Assembly: GCA_014529385.2 (NCBI GenBank)
Contig: CM043950.1
Span: forward strand, 149,980,945 to 150,044,944
DNA: 64,000 nucleotides
Source of the DNA: Adiantum capillus-veneris
Lineage: Eukaryota > Streptophyta > Polypodiopsida > Polypodiales > Pteridaceae
Reading direction: 5' to 3'
The stretch's first letter is position 1. Each line of letters starts with the position of its first letter. The position numbers and the translations under genes were made by a program. Under the pieces are notes generated by a model. The model did no database searches. It was not told where the DNA came from and saw only the letters and a list, made by a program, of their open reading frames with translations. This document shows, in pieces, positions 1 to 12,174 of this stretch.

Positions 1-714
1 GACATACTTCTTTCTCATAAGAATACTCCTTCTTCCCCTCAATCTACTCTCATACCCTGCTAGCTCTCACCATCTTCAAAGGTGTGAGAGGTCTTGGGTC
101 TGAGACCGTGAGGGAATTGATGTTGTGTTTTTACAAGTGTGAGCTTGGTGCTTGAAGCTTCCATCTTCATTTCACCAGCAATTTATTGAAGGAACACAAA
201 GTATTGTATTGTAAAATGTCTCCCTTGATGGGGGAAACCTATAATACAAACTCTTTTGGAGGGGGGATTGGATCCACGTAAATCCAGTCCTCAAAACTGT
301 TGTGAATAGCTTAATTTTTCTCTCTTTTTGAAGTATTGTTTATGCATATCTACTTACATGGTATTGTTTTTGTTGCTCTCTCATTCCAAGAACTCTTTCT
401 ATGCTCATTAGGACGCTATTATAATGAAATACTCACTATGTCTATGTTATTTTACTCTACACACAAGTTACTAGACCATTCAATGCTACAACAAAGGCCT
501 ACAATTACATCAAAAAATCCTTTCAACAGGCCTAACTGGAAAATCAATGAAACAAAGGAGTCTTCACATTCAAACAAGGACAACTCAACCAGCATAGTTG
601 CAAATTCCAAGATGAAATAGGTATGGCAATAAAAACCTTCAATGCCAAAATTGTTCCTTCAATAATCCACTTTTTAAGGACTCAAGTTACTTTTATCTTA
701 AGAAATATTTATAG
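1..714 (+). other. Possible Copia LTR remnant, then no gene
   Basis: Bases about 180-310 read like the R-U5 part of a plant Copia LTR. A stretch describing loss of transcription-end signals (GTATTGTATTGTAAAATG) is followed by a GGATTGGATCCACGTAAATCC-like box resembling the 'CCACGTAAATC' motif common near plant LTR 3' ends. No partner LTR, primer-binding site or TSD is visible, so this is a weak call. From about 330 to 714 I see only short chance reading frames with no recognisable product. Confidence 0.3.
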
Positions 715-1640
715 TGAGGCAAGTCCGGGAAGGGCAACAAGAAGAGAGACAACCTCTAAACACCCCTCAAGGCTCTTGTGTTTCTCAATTGGGGCTGGGG
801 CAACCACAAGCAAGAGAAAGAAACAACAAACCCACAACCCTACAAGTGAAGAGGAACCACTTCGTTATGGGATGTGAATTTGGACACAAGAGAGATTTTG
901 TCACAACCAAGAAGAGGTGCAACAAAAACACACAAAGCAATCTCACACCAAGACCAACACCAAATGGAGCAAGAGTGAGCTTGAGCAAAGAAAAGAGAGA
1001 GACAAATAGAGCTTGCATAATACCTCAATTTTAACTTGCAAATGGATATTGTTCATTACAATGCTATCATAGAGCTTGTACAAAAAATAGCCCAATGCGT
1101 ATTGAATGCTAAAAATTTCCAACAGACACATACACTGTCTAAGGGTGTGGGAGCCCTCCCACCACAATACCCTCTTACAATGGACACAAATTTAGCAATG
1201 AAAACACACTAAGCACTTTCTCAAATAAGCTCAAATGATGGAGCTTAAAAGACCCAAGTCACCTTTTATTTCCCAAAGAACTTTATACAAGTGGAAGGAC
1301 AAAGATCCTAAATCCAAGCACGCTTTTGAAGCACCAAAACCTTCTCTCTCACCAAGTGTGAAGCTCACAGGGTGATGACTAGACCTAAATCTCTCCTTGC
1401 GTATAGAGTGTTGGGGTGCTTTGTGAAATATTGGAAATGATTTGCAAGAAAGAGAGGGGCCTAGGAGACCCCTCATTAAGATTATAAAAAATCCTAATTT
1501 ACAAGCTAATCAAATCAAGATTATGATTTTTTTAATATCAAAATATAGTGGACCTTCTTTTTCTGCTTAAGTCATGGATATGGGCTCAAGATAAAGGAAT
1601 TATTTATAGTAGATAGGTTGAAATTAGAGAGTTAAGGAAG

Positions 1641-1710
<70 letters not shown>

Positions 1711-3253
1711 CTATGTACATATCTTGATGTGATGTGTCTTTTAAGGTTGTCAATGGATATTTTGTGTTAGTAGGTTAGTGGTTTGTGTTGGCAATCACTA
1801 AAAAGTTAATAATATTTTTACAATGGGTAGAATGAGGTGGATGGTTGAAGAAATATGGGTAACTAAAGTGAGAAAATCCTTGTGATGGTAAATCTTTAAA
1901 GAATTTTTGGACTTACTTATGTAGGTTCTGAAAAATGACTTCCAATACTCTTCTTCTTCTTCTCTTCTTACGTTGTCATCGCCAAGGTTGAATCTCCATG
2001 ATGAAAATGCCGATGTTGGGTGATGAGAATCCTCAATTAGCATAGACTAATCATGGTTTTACATACTGAATTTTATGTATATAGAGAAGAGGTAAGAAAG
2101 AATTGTAATTTAGAGGTAATAGAGAGAGCAAAGAGATTATGTATGTACATGTAGAGTTTGTATGCGAGCTATGGATAAGAGAGGGGAAGTTAATGGTGAA
2201 GAGGGTGAGAGAGACCATGGAAGGTGCAAGTCTGAGGGAGGGATAGGGAGAAATGAGTGTGTGTGTGTGTGTGTGGAAGTGTGAAGGAAGGTGAGAGAAG
2301 ACTAAGGTGACTTGTGAGAAAAAGTGGGCGGACTGGGGTCCACCAAAGATTAATATCTCACCGTGGTAGCTCCTAAATTATGAAAAATTTTGAAGTGATT
2401 ATTCAGCTTGTGAGCTAAAATTTACATTTTGAACACTTCCTCAAATTCGGAGTGGAGGTGGACGCCAAAAAGCCTACCAAAATTTGTGTTTTTGCTCCAA
2501 AAGTCTTCAGTGGCCCCTCTTTTTCTGAATTTGCATAATCCTCCATGAGTGAGCCCCTCTTTGCATGAAAGCATGACCTAATTTATTTGTGAGGGTTTGA
2601 AAATATGCATGGATTAGGCTTATTCACAAATATGATATATGGATATGATGGAAAAAAAAGAGGTTAGTATGTAAAGAATTCGTGGAATCTAGAGTATGGT
2701 CAGCAGTATATAGATATAAAATGGAAAGGAGAAATATATAAAAATATAGAGAATCAAATGAGAGACCCTCATATTTTTTTATTGATTCAGGACTATTACC
2801 AAGAAGTAAGGAAGAATGCATCTGGAAAAATGGTAGTTTAGTAAAAGGTAATTTATATAGTAAAGAGTATGTACAGTGGTAAAAGAATTACGATAATGGT
2901 GAGTGAATGTACATAACATACTTAGGTAAACAACACTTACCTAAATAAAAATTATTTAAATACATATCAAACTAATTATAATAAAAATCCCTATATTTAG
3001 GCCCTATATACAATGAAATATTTACACACAAATGGGTCATATTATATGTTTATTTTAGTATTTTTTTATTTTTTTGGCTCAACTAGCTCAATGACTAGCT
3101 ACCTGAGAGTTTTAAGGAGATATGAAAAAAGTCCCCTATCTCACACATGCATATGTACAATGAAAGTGTGAGAATAGCCAAAGTGTTTGATGATTTTGAT
3201 AGGGTGAGGCAGCTCACTATGGCGATTTTGGATAGCAAAAAAAATGGCTATCA
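715..3253 (-). mobile_element. Gypsy 3' LTR (left arm of divergent LTR pair)
   Basis: Read on the minus strand, it starts TGATAGCC at 3253, directly after a polypurine tract, and ends ..GCCTCA at 715. The whole length aligns as an imperfect inverted copy of 3586-6281. Shared blocks include CAATTGGGGCTGGGGCAA (near 793 and inverted near 6190), CACAAATGGG(T/C)CAT (near 3030 and inverted near 3880) and ACACTTTGG/ACACTGTGG near the inner ends. It contains a private (GA)n run at 1645-1706. Short open frames inside it, on both strands, are not conserved and are left out. At about 2.5 kb it is long for an LTR but within the range seen in plant Gypsy elements. The outer terminus is the least certain point. 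Confidence 0.65.
1645..1706. repeat. (GA)n microsatellite in left LTR
   Basis: About 31 uninterrupted GA units. The homologous position in the inverted partner LTR (near 5285) has no such run, so the expansion arose after the two LTRs diverged. Confidence 0.95.
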
Positions 3254-3270
3254 TTAGCCCTCCCCCAAAA
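3254..3270 (-). promoter_or_regulatory. Polypurine tract of minus-strand Gypsy element
   Basis: The minus strand reads TTTTGGGGGAGGGCTAA and is followed immediately by the LTR start TGATAGCC. This is the expected plus-strand-priming site of an LTR retrotransposon and fixes the polarity of the 715-3253 LTR as a 3' LTR. Confidence 0.7.
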
Positions 3271-3281
3271 TGATGGTATAT

Positions 3282-3581
3282 TCATGTACCATCAAAATGT
3301 ATCATTTCCAATGAGGGTGACTCCAAGCTATTTGTGATGTTTTGTGCCTCAAACAAGTCTTCATTTTGTAGTTCTTTCTCACCTTGTCTTGAACTACTAA
3401 CACAAACCAAACTACAAGACTTACATGATGATATAGCTTCTTGGCAAGGTTCTTGCAGATCCTTTGGTAGAGTGCAACTCAAGTAGGGCTTTAGTCGGTA
3501 CCCATTTACCTTCTTAGGATGCTCCTTGCTATCTATATCCATGATCTGATAGTAACTTGAATTAAAAGATTTTTTGACCAC
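3282..3581 (-). pseudogene. Gypsy integrase C-terminal fragment
   Basis: An open minus-strand frame of about 100 codons that remains open back to 3586. It contains the motif KKVNGYRLKPYL, matching the conserved 'VNGxRLKxY' tail at the end of plant Ty3/Gypsy polyproteins, preceded by a GPY-like stretch (YYQIMDIDSKEH). About 70 residues of unfamiliar, Ser/Glu-rich tail follow before the stop, then the polypurine tract at 3254-3270. It is the last remnant of the internal region of the minus-strand element whose 3' LTR is at 715-3253. Everything upstream is cut off by the divergent LTR starting at 3586. It is not functional alone. Confidence 0.6.
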
Positions 3582-3585
3582 ATAC

Positions 3586-3763
3586 TGATCGCCGTTTTTT
3601 GGCTTTCCATAATTTCCATAGTAAGTTAATCCACCCTACCAAAATCATCCAAACACTGTGGTTATCCCTACCATTTCACTGTACATAGGCGTGTGTGAGT
3701 TAGGGGACTTTCCCCATATCTTCTTTGAAACCCTCAATTAGCTAGTCACTGGGCTAGTTGAGC

Positions 3764-3823
<60 letters not shown>

Positions 3824-3832
3824 ATATATTAT

Positions 3833-3874
<42 letters not shown>

Positions 3875-6281
3875 TATATTATGGCCCATTTGTGTGTAAA
3901 TATTTCATTTTATATAGGGCCTAAAGAAAAGGATTTTTTATAATTATTTTGGTATTTATTTAAATATTTCTACTTATGGTGTGTTATTTATGCTATGTAC
4001 ATTGACTCACCATTACCGTATTTTTTCTTACCATTTTTCATACTCTTTATTCCATATAAAAATAATTTCATGCAAGCTTCTCTTATTTTTGGTGTAACTC
4101 CATCCCAACAAAAATCCAAAAAAACTAGTTCTATTTATGTGTATAGTTTTTCACTATTTTAATTTTTTTTTCTTCCTACATATATTCCCTATTACTCTCA
4201 TAAATTAGACCACAAAAAATATTCATCTTTTTATGGTAGACTTATAATGAGAGAGATTTATTTTGACCCCTTTATATTTTTTCCACCTATATTATTTATA
4301 TTTGACATGTACATATTTTTTTTAGACCCCTCAATATTTGATTTTCTTAGTTGTACTATTCACTTATATCATGATCTCAATAATATCTTCAATTATAGAC
4401 CTACCAAATAAGGTCAAGGGTATGTGGAATGCATGCATGCACCATGGGGAGCTCACTCTTGGAGGTATTCAAAAGAATCATCCAAAGAAAGACCTCACAA
4501 GGACTTTGTGCAGTGGAAAAAAGAGTCGGTTTTGCTGAATTTTTAAAGATAACATGCTCCCCGAATTTGAAAAGGTGATACAAACAAAAGTTGTATCTCG
4601 TGAGCTGAACTTTTACCTCCAATTTTTTCATATTTTTTTGAGCTACGAGCTGTGAGCTATGATTTTATTGGTGGACCCTAGTTTGCCCATGCTATGCATC
4701 CACACTCCCTCTTCCACTTTATCATTTTCCTCTTTCACACACACTCCTCCCTCTCCTTCCCACTCCCAAACCTGCAACTCCCATGTCCTAATTCACCCTC
4801 TTCACCATTTCCACATCTCTCACACCTTCATAGCCTTCATCCTCCATTTCTACACCCTATGTGTCCCCCTTTCTCTCTACATATATGTCCATATTACCAT
4901 ACTCTCTTTAACTTTGTAAAGAACTTCAAAAAAATCAGCAAAAATCCAAAGATAACCTCTACAAATGAAGGCTTTTATCATGAATTTTCCAAGGTTTGAA
5001 ATAACATAGCTTCATCGACACGCGCTGCTTGGCCATGCTGACCGCTTCTTCTTCCGGTGCTGTAAAGAGGTGAATGTCAACTTCTCCGAAGCTTCAACCC
5101 CTCTTTACAAGCTCATCCCTTCTCTAACTTTTCTCATCATATATCTCACCATTTGGTGAATGATTTTGTAAATATTTTGTAGTGATAATTACTAACTACT
5201 AACCACTAACCTTATTGTAAAATGGACCCTCTACTAGAGTAGGCACTCCCAAATTATTCACTCAATCCTTTCTCCTTTCATCCTCAATAATTCTCTTCCC
5301 TTGAGCCCACATCCATGTGACTCAAAGGATAAGAAAGACCCACCCTCATTCAAAAATAAAATATGCATAATATTTGATTCCTTCAAATAAACTTGATTAG
5401 ACCTAATCCAAATCGGGGCTTCTAAACCTATAAATAGATCCCTTCTCTCCCTTGAAAATCATCACATGATCACACTACACCACACCATTCTCAACACATA
5501 ACACACCACTCTTCAAGCTTAGTTGTGTAGAGTGTGTGCATTGTGAGTGCTCTATTCCATCACTACACATAGGTGCATGGAGAAGCTTGAAGTTAGTTAT
5601 GACATCTAGAGGAGTGGAGTGATATTATACTCTGCAATCACACTTATAGCCTACTCTTGTCCATAAATAAGATTCATAGTTTTGGGTGCAATTGTATGCT
5701 GCAACTACGACTCTTCTCTCCAAATTGACTTGATAAGTTGGCTCATCAGGTGGTTGAAGGTATATTGTCCTTGAAGTTTGTTGTGCCATTTCATGCTTGG
5801 TGGTTTGAGGGCTTGTTGAATTGTTTGCCTAAAAGGTGAATTGTAAGAGGGTGCTCAGTGAGAGGGCTCTCGTGACCCTAAGACAATTTGTGTATTGGCA
5901 ACAAAGTCAAGTTTTGTGTTGTCTCTCTATTTCTCATCAAGCTTTGAGTGTATCTAGTCTTTAAGGCTAAGACTGAGTTTCTCAAGTTGATTTGTGCTCT
6001 TTACCTGTCTCTGGCGTGGTGAATGTTTGTGTTTGGTGTGTGGGCCATCTTGCATTCCCCTCTCTTTGTGCGTTTGAGTACAAGGAGATATCACGTGCGT
6101 CCTAGTTTGCATCTACAACTAGGTGGTGCCCCTTTTCTTGTTTGGTTTCTGGTTGTGGGTTGTTGTTGTCTTTGATTGTGCTTGCCCCAGCCCCAATTGA
6201 GCAGCACGAGAGCCTCGAAGGGTGTTTAGAGGATGCTCTTCTTGTTGCCTGCCCCGGACCGCCTCAATACGAACCTTGACA
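3586..6281 (+). mobile_element. Gypsy 5' LTR (right arm of divergent LTR pair)
   Basis: Starts TGATCGCC and ends near ..CCTTGACA at 6281, next to a PBS-like TTTGGTGTTG. It is an imperfect inverted copy of 715-3253 over its whole length. It contains a private (TA)n expansion (3765-3872) at a place where the partner has only a T-rich run. It begins abruptly beside the integrase fragment of the opposite-strand element, as expected if a plus-strand family member integrated into the minus-strand one. No coding gene is supported inside it. Confidence 0.6.
3765..3872. repeat. (TA)n microsatellite
   Basis: About 105 bases of almost pure alternating TA with three small interruptions, inside the right LTR. 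The sequence is self-complementary and could extrude hairpins. Confidence 0.95.
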
Positions 6282-6483
6282 TTTGGTGTTGAATCCGGCA
6301 TCAAACCTATTGTCATGTCAATTGTCATACCTTAAAACCATCCCACCTTCCTTGATACCCTTGTGCTTTGCTTGCATAGATTTCCTCTTGTAGCACTCGT
6401 AAGCTACCTTTATTTTCCACTTAAGCTCAGTTAAGCTAAGAAGTCGATCCATCCATGCTTCTTGATTATCTTGTGCTGCTTTT
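6282..6483 (+). other. PBS-like site and truncated leader
   Basis: TTTGGTGTTGAATCCGGC at 6282 resembles a degenerate form of the TTTGGCGCCGTTGCCGG primer-binding region used by several plant Gypsy lineages. Only about 200 bases of leader remain before the LTR of element A begins at 6484. No gene is seen. Confidence 0.4.
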
Positions 6484-7338
6484 TGTTAGCAACAAGCTAG
6501 TCCATATAACATTTTTTGGGAGTTTTATTGTTGTAAAAACACTTATTCTTTTGATAAATTGGGAATATTGTAACTCTCTATTTTTTAGGTGGATATTGTA
6601 ATCAATGAGCCAAGGCTATAAACTTCCAAATTGTATCAACTTATCCTTAGTTAGAGCTCCCAGATTATTAGTTTTTTGAAAAAAGAAACCTTAACTAAGG
6701 TATAGAAGCCAATTTTTGTAAGTTATTTTTAAGTTTTTGGATAATAGAAACAGGTGTGAGCAAACGGTGCTTCCTACTCCCTTCTCGATTGTCACATTGT
6801 TATGCCGTCTATTGCGTACAGCCACAGGTAAGAGCTCTATGCATTGACGTAAACATATCATGGTAAACTATAGCTTTTGGTATCACCAAAAGCTATAGCC
6901 TAATTTCATCATAAGTAGGAATTTAAGTTAGGAAATCACAAAGTAAGAATAGGTGGGGTATTGGGGAACCATTGCTACGCATTTAGATGCATTTGGAATA
7001 AAAAATGATTATGTCAAAAACTCACTGCTATTAATAATCGTGATTTTTGCACTTCATCAAAAGTGAGATTTGAGACCATAAGCATGTGTGCTTAGGTCTT
7101 ATATACATGTCCTAGAAGTTGTTTGATGTTTTAATAGTCATGTTTTGTTTGTCAATTAGTAATTAATTTTTGATAACTTAGGTCATTTGAGTGTAGCTTG
7201 TGTTAGACACGAGTTGTCTATTGTTTTCCAAGAGATTGACACCCTCTTGTAGCCTCTATGCACTAGTCGAGTCAGCTTCGTCCCATGGATTGACATGTTT
7301 GCAATAAGAGAGGAGTGAGGTTGGAAATCCATTCCACA
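6484..7338 (+). mobile_element. 5' LTR of Gypsy element A
   Basis: Starts TGTTAGCAACAAGC and ends ATTCCACA (855 bp). It aligns throughout with the minus-strand LTR at 49412-50327. Shared blocks include TTGGGAATATTGTAACTC-like sequence, GGTAAGAGCTCTACGCATTGACG-like sequence and TTTCCAAGAGATTGACA. The TG..CA ends and the adjoining PBS define it as a 5' LTR. The matching 3' LTR of element A was not found downstream, so the element is 3'-truncated. Confidence 0.85.
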
Positions 7339-7358
7339 TTTGGCACCGCTATCAGGGA
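7339..7358 (+). promoter_or_regulatory. Primer-binding site of element A
   Basis: TTTGGCACCGCTATCAGGGA lies directly after the LTR 3' end. It has the form of the TTTGGCGCCGTTGCCGGGGA primer-binding region of Tat/Athila-type plant Gypsy elements. Confidence 0.7.
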
Positions 7359-8499
7359 CGAATAGAACTAAACTAGGGAGAAACAAGAAACTTCTTGTGT
7401 AGTTGTCCTTTTACTTCCTCTAGGATCACCTGGAGTTAAAACTTTCTCTCTAAAACCGCATAGCTTAAGATTGTCATTTTTTGCTATGTAGAGGTAGCTT
7501 GGAAGTACATTGTACTTGCTAAGTACCTTGTAGGATTGTAGGATTAAATTAGGATTTTGAGAATGATTGATGCACGAGACAAGTCTTACGATCAAGGCTC
7601 GGGATACCACAAAAAACAAGAAAACAAGTGTTTGTGGGGACACTTTCCACAACCCCGTTGCAATAGAACCTAGGAGTAGGGTAAGTAGAATTTGAGGTGG
7701 GATCTGAGAACATTTCTCACTCCAAAGGAATCAATTGTGAGTTGTTTATGTGAAGTTGCAGAATTTCAGGTCTACAGCTTGAAACAACACCAAAAGACTG
7801 TTGATCACTAAATCTGGTTGGAGATTATGCTCTAAAAGTTGTATGAACCAATGGGTCAAGCATATCAAGTACACTCTAGAAAACAAAATTGGTGAAATTT
7901 GGATCATAAAAGTGAGACTTAAGCCAAATTCTTGAAAATTGATTCTGCAGACACTAAACTGTTGATAACTTGGGCAAATCTTGTTCAAATTCAGTGAAAC
8001 TTGTTGAGAGACTACCACAAGGTGTTTATATTGCAAAACAAGCCTAAAAGGTGTAAAAATTGAGAAAAGTAAATAACTGCGATTATTTATTGTGGAGATC
8101 CAGAGACAAGATTTTGGATTTTTGAGCTTGTAAAGTGTTAGAACAACATAATACAAGGCCACTAGTCAAGTTTGGGTTCCATCGGATCCAAATTGGTACA
8201 TGTTAACTTAATTTTCAAGTTGCAGATTAGTCCTTTACCTCTTTGCAGGGGTAAAATTTGTAAGTCTCATTTGCTGACTCACTTAGCTCAGATTGAAGTG
8301 ATATACACAGACCAATCACAATAGCCAAAAATTGTACAATCTTTGAGAGAAAACAACTAACTTGGTTAAAACTGACACATGAATCAAGTTGCAGGCAAAG
8401 AATTGAGAGCTTGATAGGAGTTGCATTCATGTCATGTGGAAAAGCGGATAACAATTCAATCCTCCAGTAAGTACTCTATCTAGGGCTTCACAAGTCTAT
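7359..8499 (+). other. Untranslated leader of element A, no gene
   Basis: About 1.1 kb between PBS and gag with no sense-strand open frame of note. Minus-strand frames (for example 7746-8162) are hydrophobic, resemble nothing known and are probably chance. Plant Gypsy elements often have long leaders of this type. Confidence 0.5.
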
Positions 8500-11400
8500 A
8501 TGAACCTTAGAACTAGTTGTATACTAGCAAATCAAGGCATATTGGGAGAGACGGCTAGTAGAGTATCCACTAAAGAGAGTGTGAATCAACATGATCACTT
8601 GGACACTATCTTTGAAGAAGTCTCAGACCCTTATTCATACTCAACATCTGAATTCTCTTCCTATTCAACTCATTCAGGAATCGGAACGAGAATGTGATAT
8701 AAGCACATACTCACCTTTTAAAAGACTAATGGCCATGGAGCTCAGGTTTACCTTGATCCTAATGAGGAGTATGCCATTCGCATTGATGACCATGACATAG
8801 AGTTTGAAGAGGAAATAAGGGTAAACAAACAAGGAAAAAGGTATACATATAAAAATGGGACTCACTATATAAAGGTTTAAAATCCTGATATGATAGACAA
8901 ATGGGGGCTAGAAGTGAATACCATAATTCCAGATATGGTAGCAAAAGAAGGTCCATCGACTTTAGAATTTGAGGGATATGATCAAGTTGACCTGAAACCT
9001 TTGAAATGGCTTAGCACGGATAATCCTAGGATCAGAGTCTATTGTTGGGAGGATAGGAACGTCAAGGATTTTTTATGGACCTCTCATGCCAAATCAAGGC
9101 AGTTAACATCCATGAAGATCATCTATATCTTCAAAATCAAAGATAAGGGTTCAATAGATCTACCAACTTACCTATTTAGGGATTGTTATAACAATAACTT
9201 TGTTATGATGAGGCCTGAGGAGGTAGAATAGACCAAATATCAAGGGTACTCCATATGAGATTGGATATTGGGCCAAGGACTTGATCACATTCCAAGAGAG
9301 GAACTCCGTGAGAGTTTTTTTAGGAGAAATGTTAAAAAACGAGAACCTACCTCATCACAAAGAAAACCAAGTGACATTAAAGCCAGTCCAGGGCTACATG
9401 AGTCACTATTTTCAAGAGATTGGTTTGAAGGAGTCAAGACTGGACCAATTTCCATAAGAGTTGGAGTTGAGCCAAATAGATGTGTCAGACTAGTTAATTT
9501 TTAAAAATGGGTCAAAAGATACAGTGGATCTAGGTATCCATGTGACCAGTTAGCAAGTTTCAAGCAAGTGCTAAGAGCAGAATGCATATTTGATTTCCAC
9601 ACTGAATTTGAGGGATTTGAAATGACATAGAAGGAAAAGCTTTGAAATGGTTCCAAAATATTCCACCAAGGTCAATCATGGATTTAAATACATTAGCTCA
9701 AGGGTTTGTAGCTGCAACATGTTTCAAAACAAGGATCAAACATAATGTGGTAGCTCAAATCTATAGTTTCAAACAAAAACAAGGGTAAGTTTGTTAGGGA
9801 TTGTGCAACTAGGATGAAGCAATACATTGTAAGGCGCCCATAACTAGAAATACCTGCATAAGAAAAATTAGTGTCACTGTTTCTAAAGGGATTGCTAAAC
9901 AAAGAACTTCATGTTATATTGTATAGCAACAAGAAACATATGGCTCCATAAGAGTGTGTATCACATGCTATTGACTTGGAAGACAATTGTGATGTTTTCA
10001 ATGAAGAAGATGTCCCTAAGGATACTCAAAATGAGAAAAGAGCATCCACAAAACCAACACAAGTGGGAACAACTGCTGCAACATCACTTACAACTATAGA
10101 AGACATGTTCAAAAGGATGAACAAAATATAAAGAGTAACATGCAAAAAGTACCTATAAGAGGGCCAGAGCAAGGGTTACCTCAATAGGGACAACCAATTA
10201 GGCCACAAAAATGGTGCTCTATCGAGGGTAAATAGACCAACCATGAAATTAATGAGTGCTATTACCAACCAAGTACAATGAAAATGTTCAATATGTGTCC
10301 ATGAAGCCACATGGATAACCCATGTACAGATATCATCCTAATATTGGCCCCAACACAAAGACCACGATGGGTATAAAAAGACCACAACCAGTGTTGGGTC
10401 AATAGCCTCCATATCTTGGACATAATGTGTCTGTAAAGTACATGCATTCGGAAGGAGTCATAGATGAACAATCACTAGTGCCTGTTACACCTTATATTGA
10501 GACTAGTAGTCCATCTACAATAATAGTAGAAGGGAGTGGTATAATTCACATCCACCATCAATGGAAGGACTTGTGACTTATGCTAGACCAGAGCTTACAC
10601 CGATGTACTATGTGGCTAATGAAGGTGTTAGACTTCCTATTGTAAGACCCATGATTAATACAAGGACTGGAAACTGCCATTATTGTGGTGCAGATGATCA
10701 TTGAAAAAATGAATGCCCATAACCTAGCAAGAAATTTAAGCCAGTTGAAGCTTTTTGTACACAATGCTGCAAAAAAGGTGGACACTTCCCTGAAGGCTGT
10801 CCAAAAAATCCTTTAAACAAGGAAAAAACAGTGGTGAATGTAGTCCAAGTGATACCTAGTAGCTCTTCAGAGAGTGAACCTATTGTTCCAATCAAGGTGA
10901 TCACTAGAGCCCAGGCTAAGAAAAAGAAACATAACTCCTTTGATGAATCAAGGAATACTAAAATTTCCTCTCTAAAGACCAAGAAAAGAAGAAGTCAAAG
11001 GTATGGGATGAGAAAACAGAAACAAAAGGATGAAATTGAGAGAGAAATCCAAGAAACTATTCCATGAAAAATTGAAAGAAACTAAAGTGAAATCAAAGAA
11101 ACTACAATGAAATTTGAAGGATCAATTTTGGTAGATAATTTTTTTTGAGTCAATCAGTGCAGCCTTGGAAGATTTCCAAGCGGGACTTAAAGGAGGACAA
11201 AACATGGAAAACAGGTGGAAAAACTATCCTTCTCTAGATATGGAAGAAGATAAGCTTGAAGCTTATCAAAACTTGGTAATAATTACTGAAGAAATGCTAG
11301 AAAAACAGAAACCCAAGCTTGAGAGTATAGCAAAACCCGAGGAGCTAGTGGTAGAAACCAAAAAAAGAGAAATCCGAAGTGGTGGTAGAACCCCATCTTG

Positions 11401-11505
11401 AAACTAAAGAGCCAAAACTCATAGTGCTTGGCAGTGAAGATGCTAAATGGAATTCCTTGGTAGAGGAAGACTGGCAAGGACATTTATGGGAAAAAGTAAG
11501 AGAGA
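8500..11505 (+). pseudogene. gag of Gypsy element A (decayed)
   Basis: A disrupted gag polyprotein gene. Sense-strand fragments run in changing frames (8500-8697, 8890-9231, 9268-9504, 9580-9910, 10831-11067, 11165-11401). The core near 9590-9720 contains FHTEFEGFEMT..KALKWF, typical of the retrotrans_gag capsid domain. Two CCHC zinc knuckles occur near 10670-10810: CHYCGADDHxKNEC (with an in-frame TGA) and CTQCCKKGGHFPEGC, the second with one extra residue. A basic stretch follows (KKKKHNSFDESRN). The segment at 11165-11401 is homologous to the gag C-terminal part of relic B at 46349-46540. Multiple frameshifts and stops make it non-coding now. The region ends where a solo LTR is inserted at 11511. 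Confidence 0.7.
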
Positions 11506-11510
11506 TTAAT

Positions 11511-12172
11511 TGTTAGGAAATAAGACATAGCTAAATAGATAATTGAGTAGATTACTTAATGGAGAGAGACAAATTTACATACACGAGATTATAGAGTAGA
11601 GAGAGAGAGAGAGTACACACGATATACGTGGTTCACCCAATGTGGGCTATGTCCACGGAAAGCAGCCACTCAATGGATTTAGTACTTCAAAACAAGAAGT
11701 AGTTTACAAAGGGATTATACCCTTAATGGAGCTCCCGCCTTGCTTCACTCTCACCACCTCACACTCACCTTGTTGCATCAACTTCACACTATGAAACGTG
11801 TGTAGAAATGGCCTCCTTTTATAGGCCAAAAGGGTTGCCCTCTCTTATGAGAGGCAGCCATGTGTAGCCGCCCTTGTGTGAATAAGTCCAAATCGGACCC
11901 TCCAATCCGCCCATGTGTGGCCACCCTTGTGTAGACAAATCCGCTTTTGAATTCGGCCACCGGCCACCGGCCAACCGCCGATGGTTGTTTTCCGACCACA
12001 TTCCGGCCACCGTCCGGCCATAATATTCCGACGAAAAGGAATATTCCGGCGAGGGAAAAAAAGTCTCGAGGGCTTCTACCCCCGAGGCCCCTAAAGTTGC
12101 CCCTGATTCTTGGTCATGAAAATGTTGGTTTCCGTTGAGTGATTTTCCTTCACACACGATGACTTCTCCTCA
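11511..12172 (-). mobile_element. Solo LTR (Copia-type) inside element A
   Basis: On the minus strand it runs TGAGGAGAAG.. to ..TTTCCTAACA (662 bp). It carries a TATA-like GGCCTATAAAAGGAGG (plus-strand 11811-11826) and, further on, the box GTGGACATAGCCCACATTGG that is common in plant Copia LTRs. A TAAT tetranucleotide is present on both sides (11507-11510, 12173-12176), a plausible short target duplication. No internal region accompanies it, so it is a solo LTR formed after insertion into the gag-pol reading region of element A. Confidence 0.65.
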
Positions 12173-12174
12173 TA

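Noticed and set aside
715-6281. Foldback or MULE DNA transposon with giant terminal inverted repeats
   Set aside because: The inner ends start with TG next to a polypurine tract and an integrase tail, and a PBS-like site follows the right outer end. Divergent LTRs explain this better.
7746-8162. 138-codon minus-strand frame in element A leader
   Set aside because: Antisense to a retrotransposon leader, hydrophobic, with no recognised domain.
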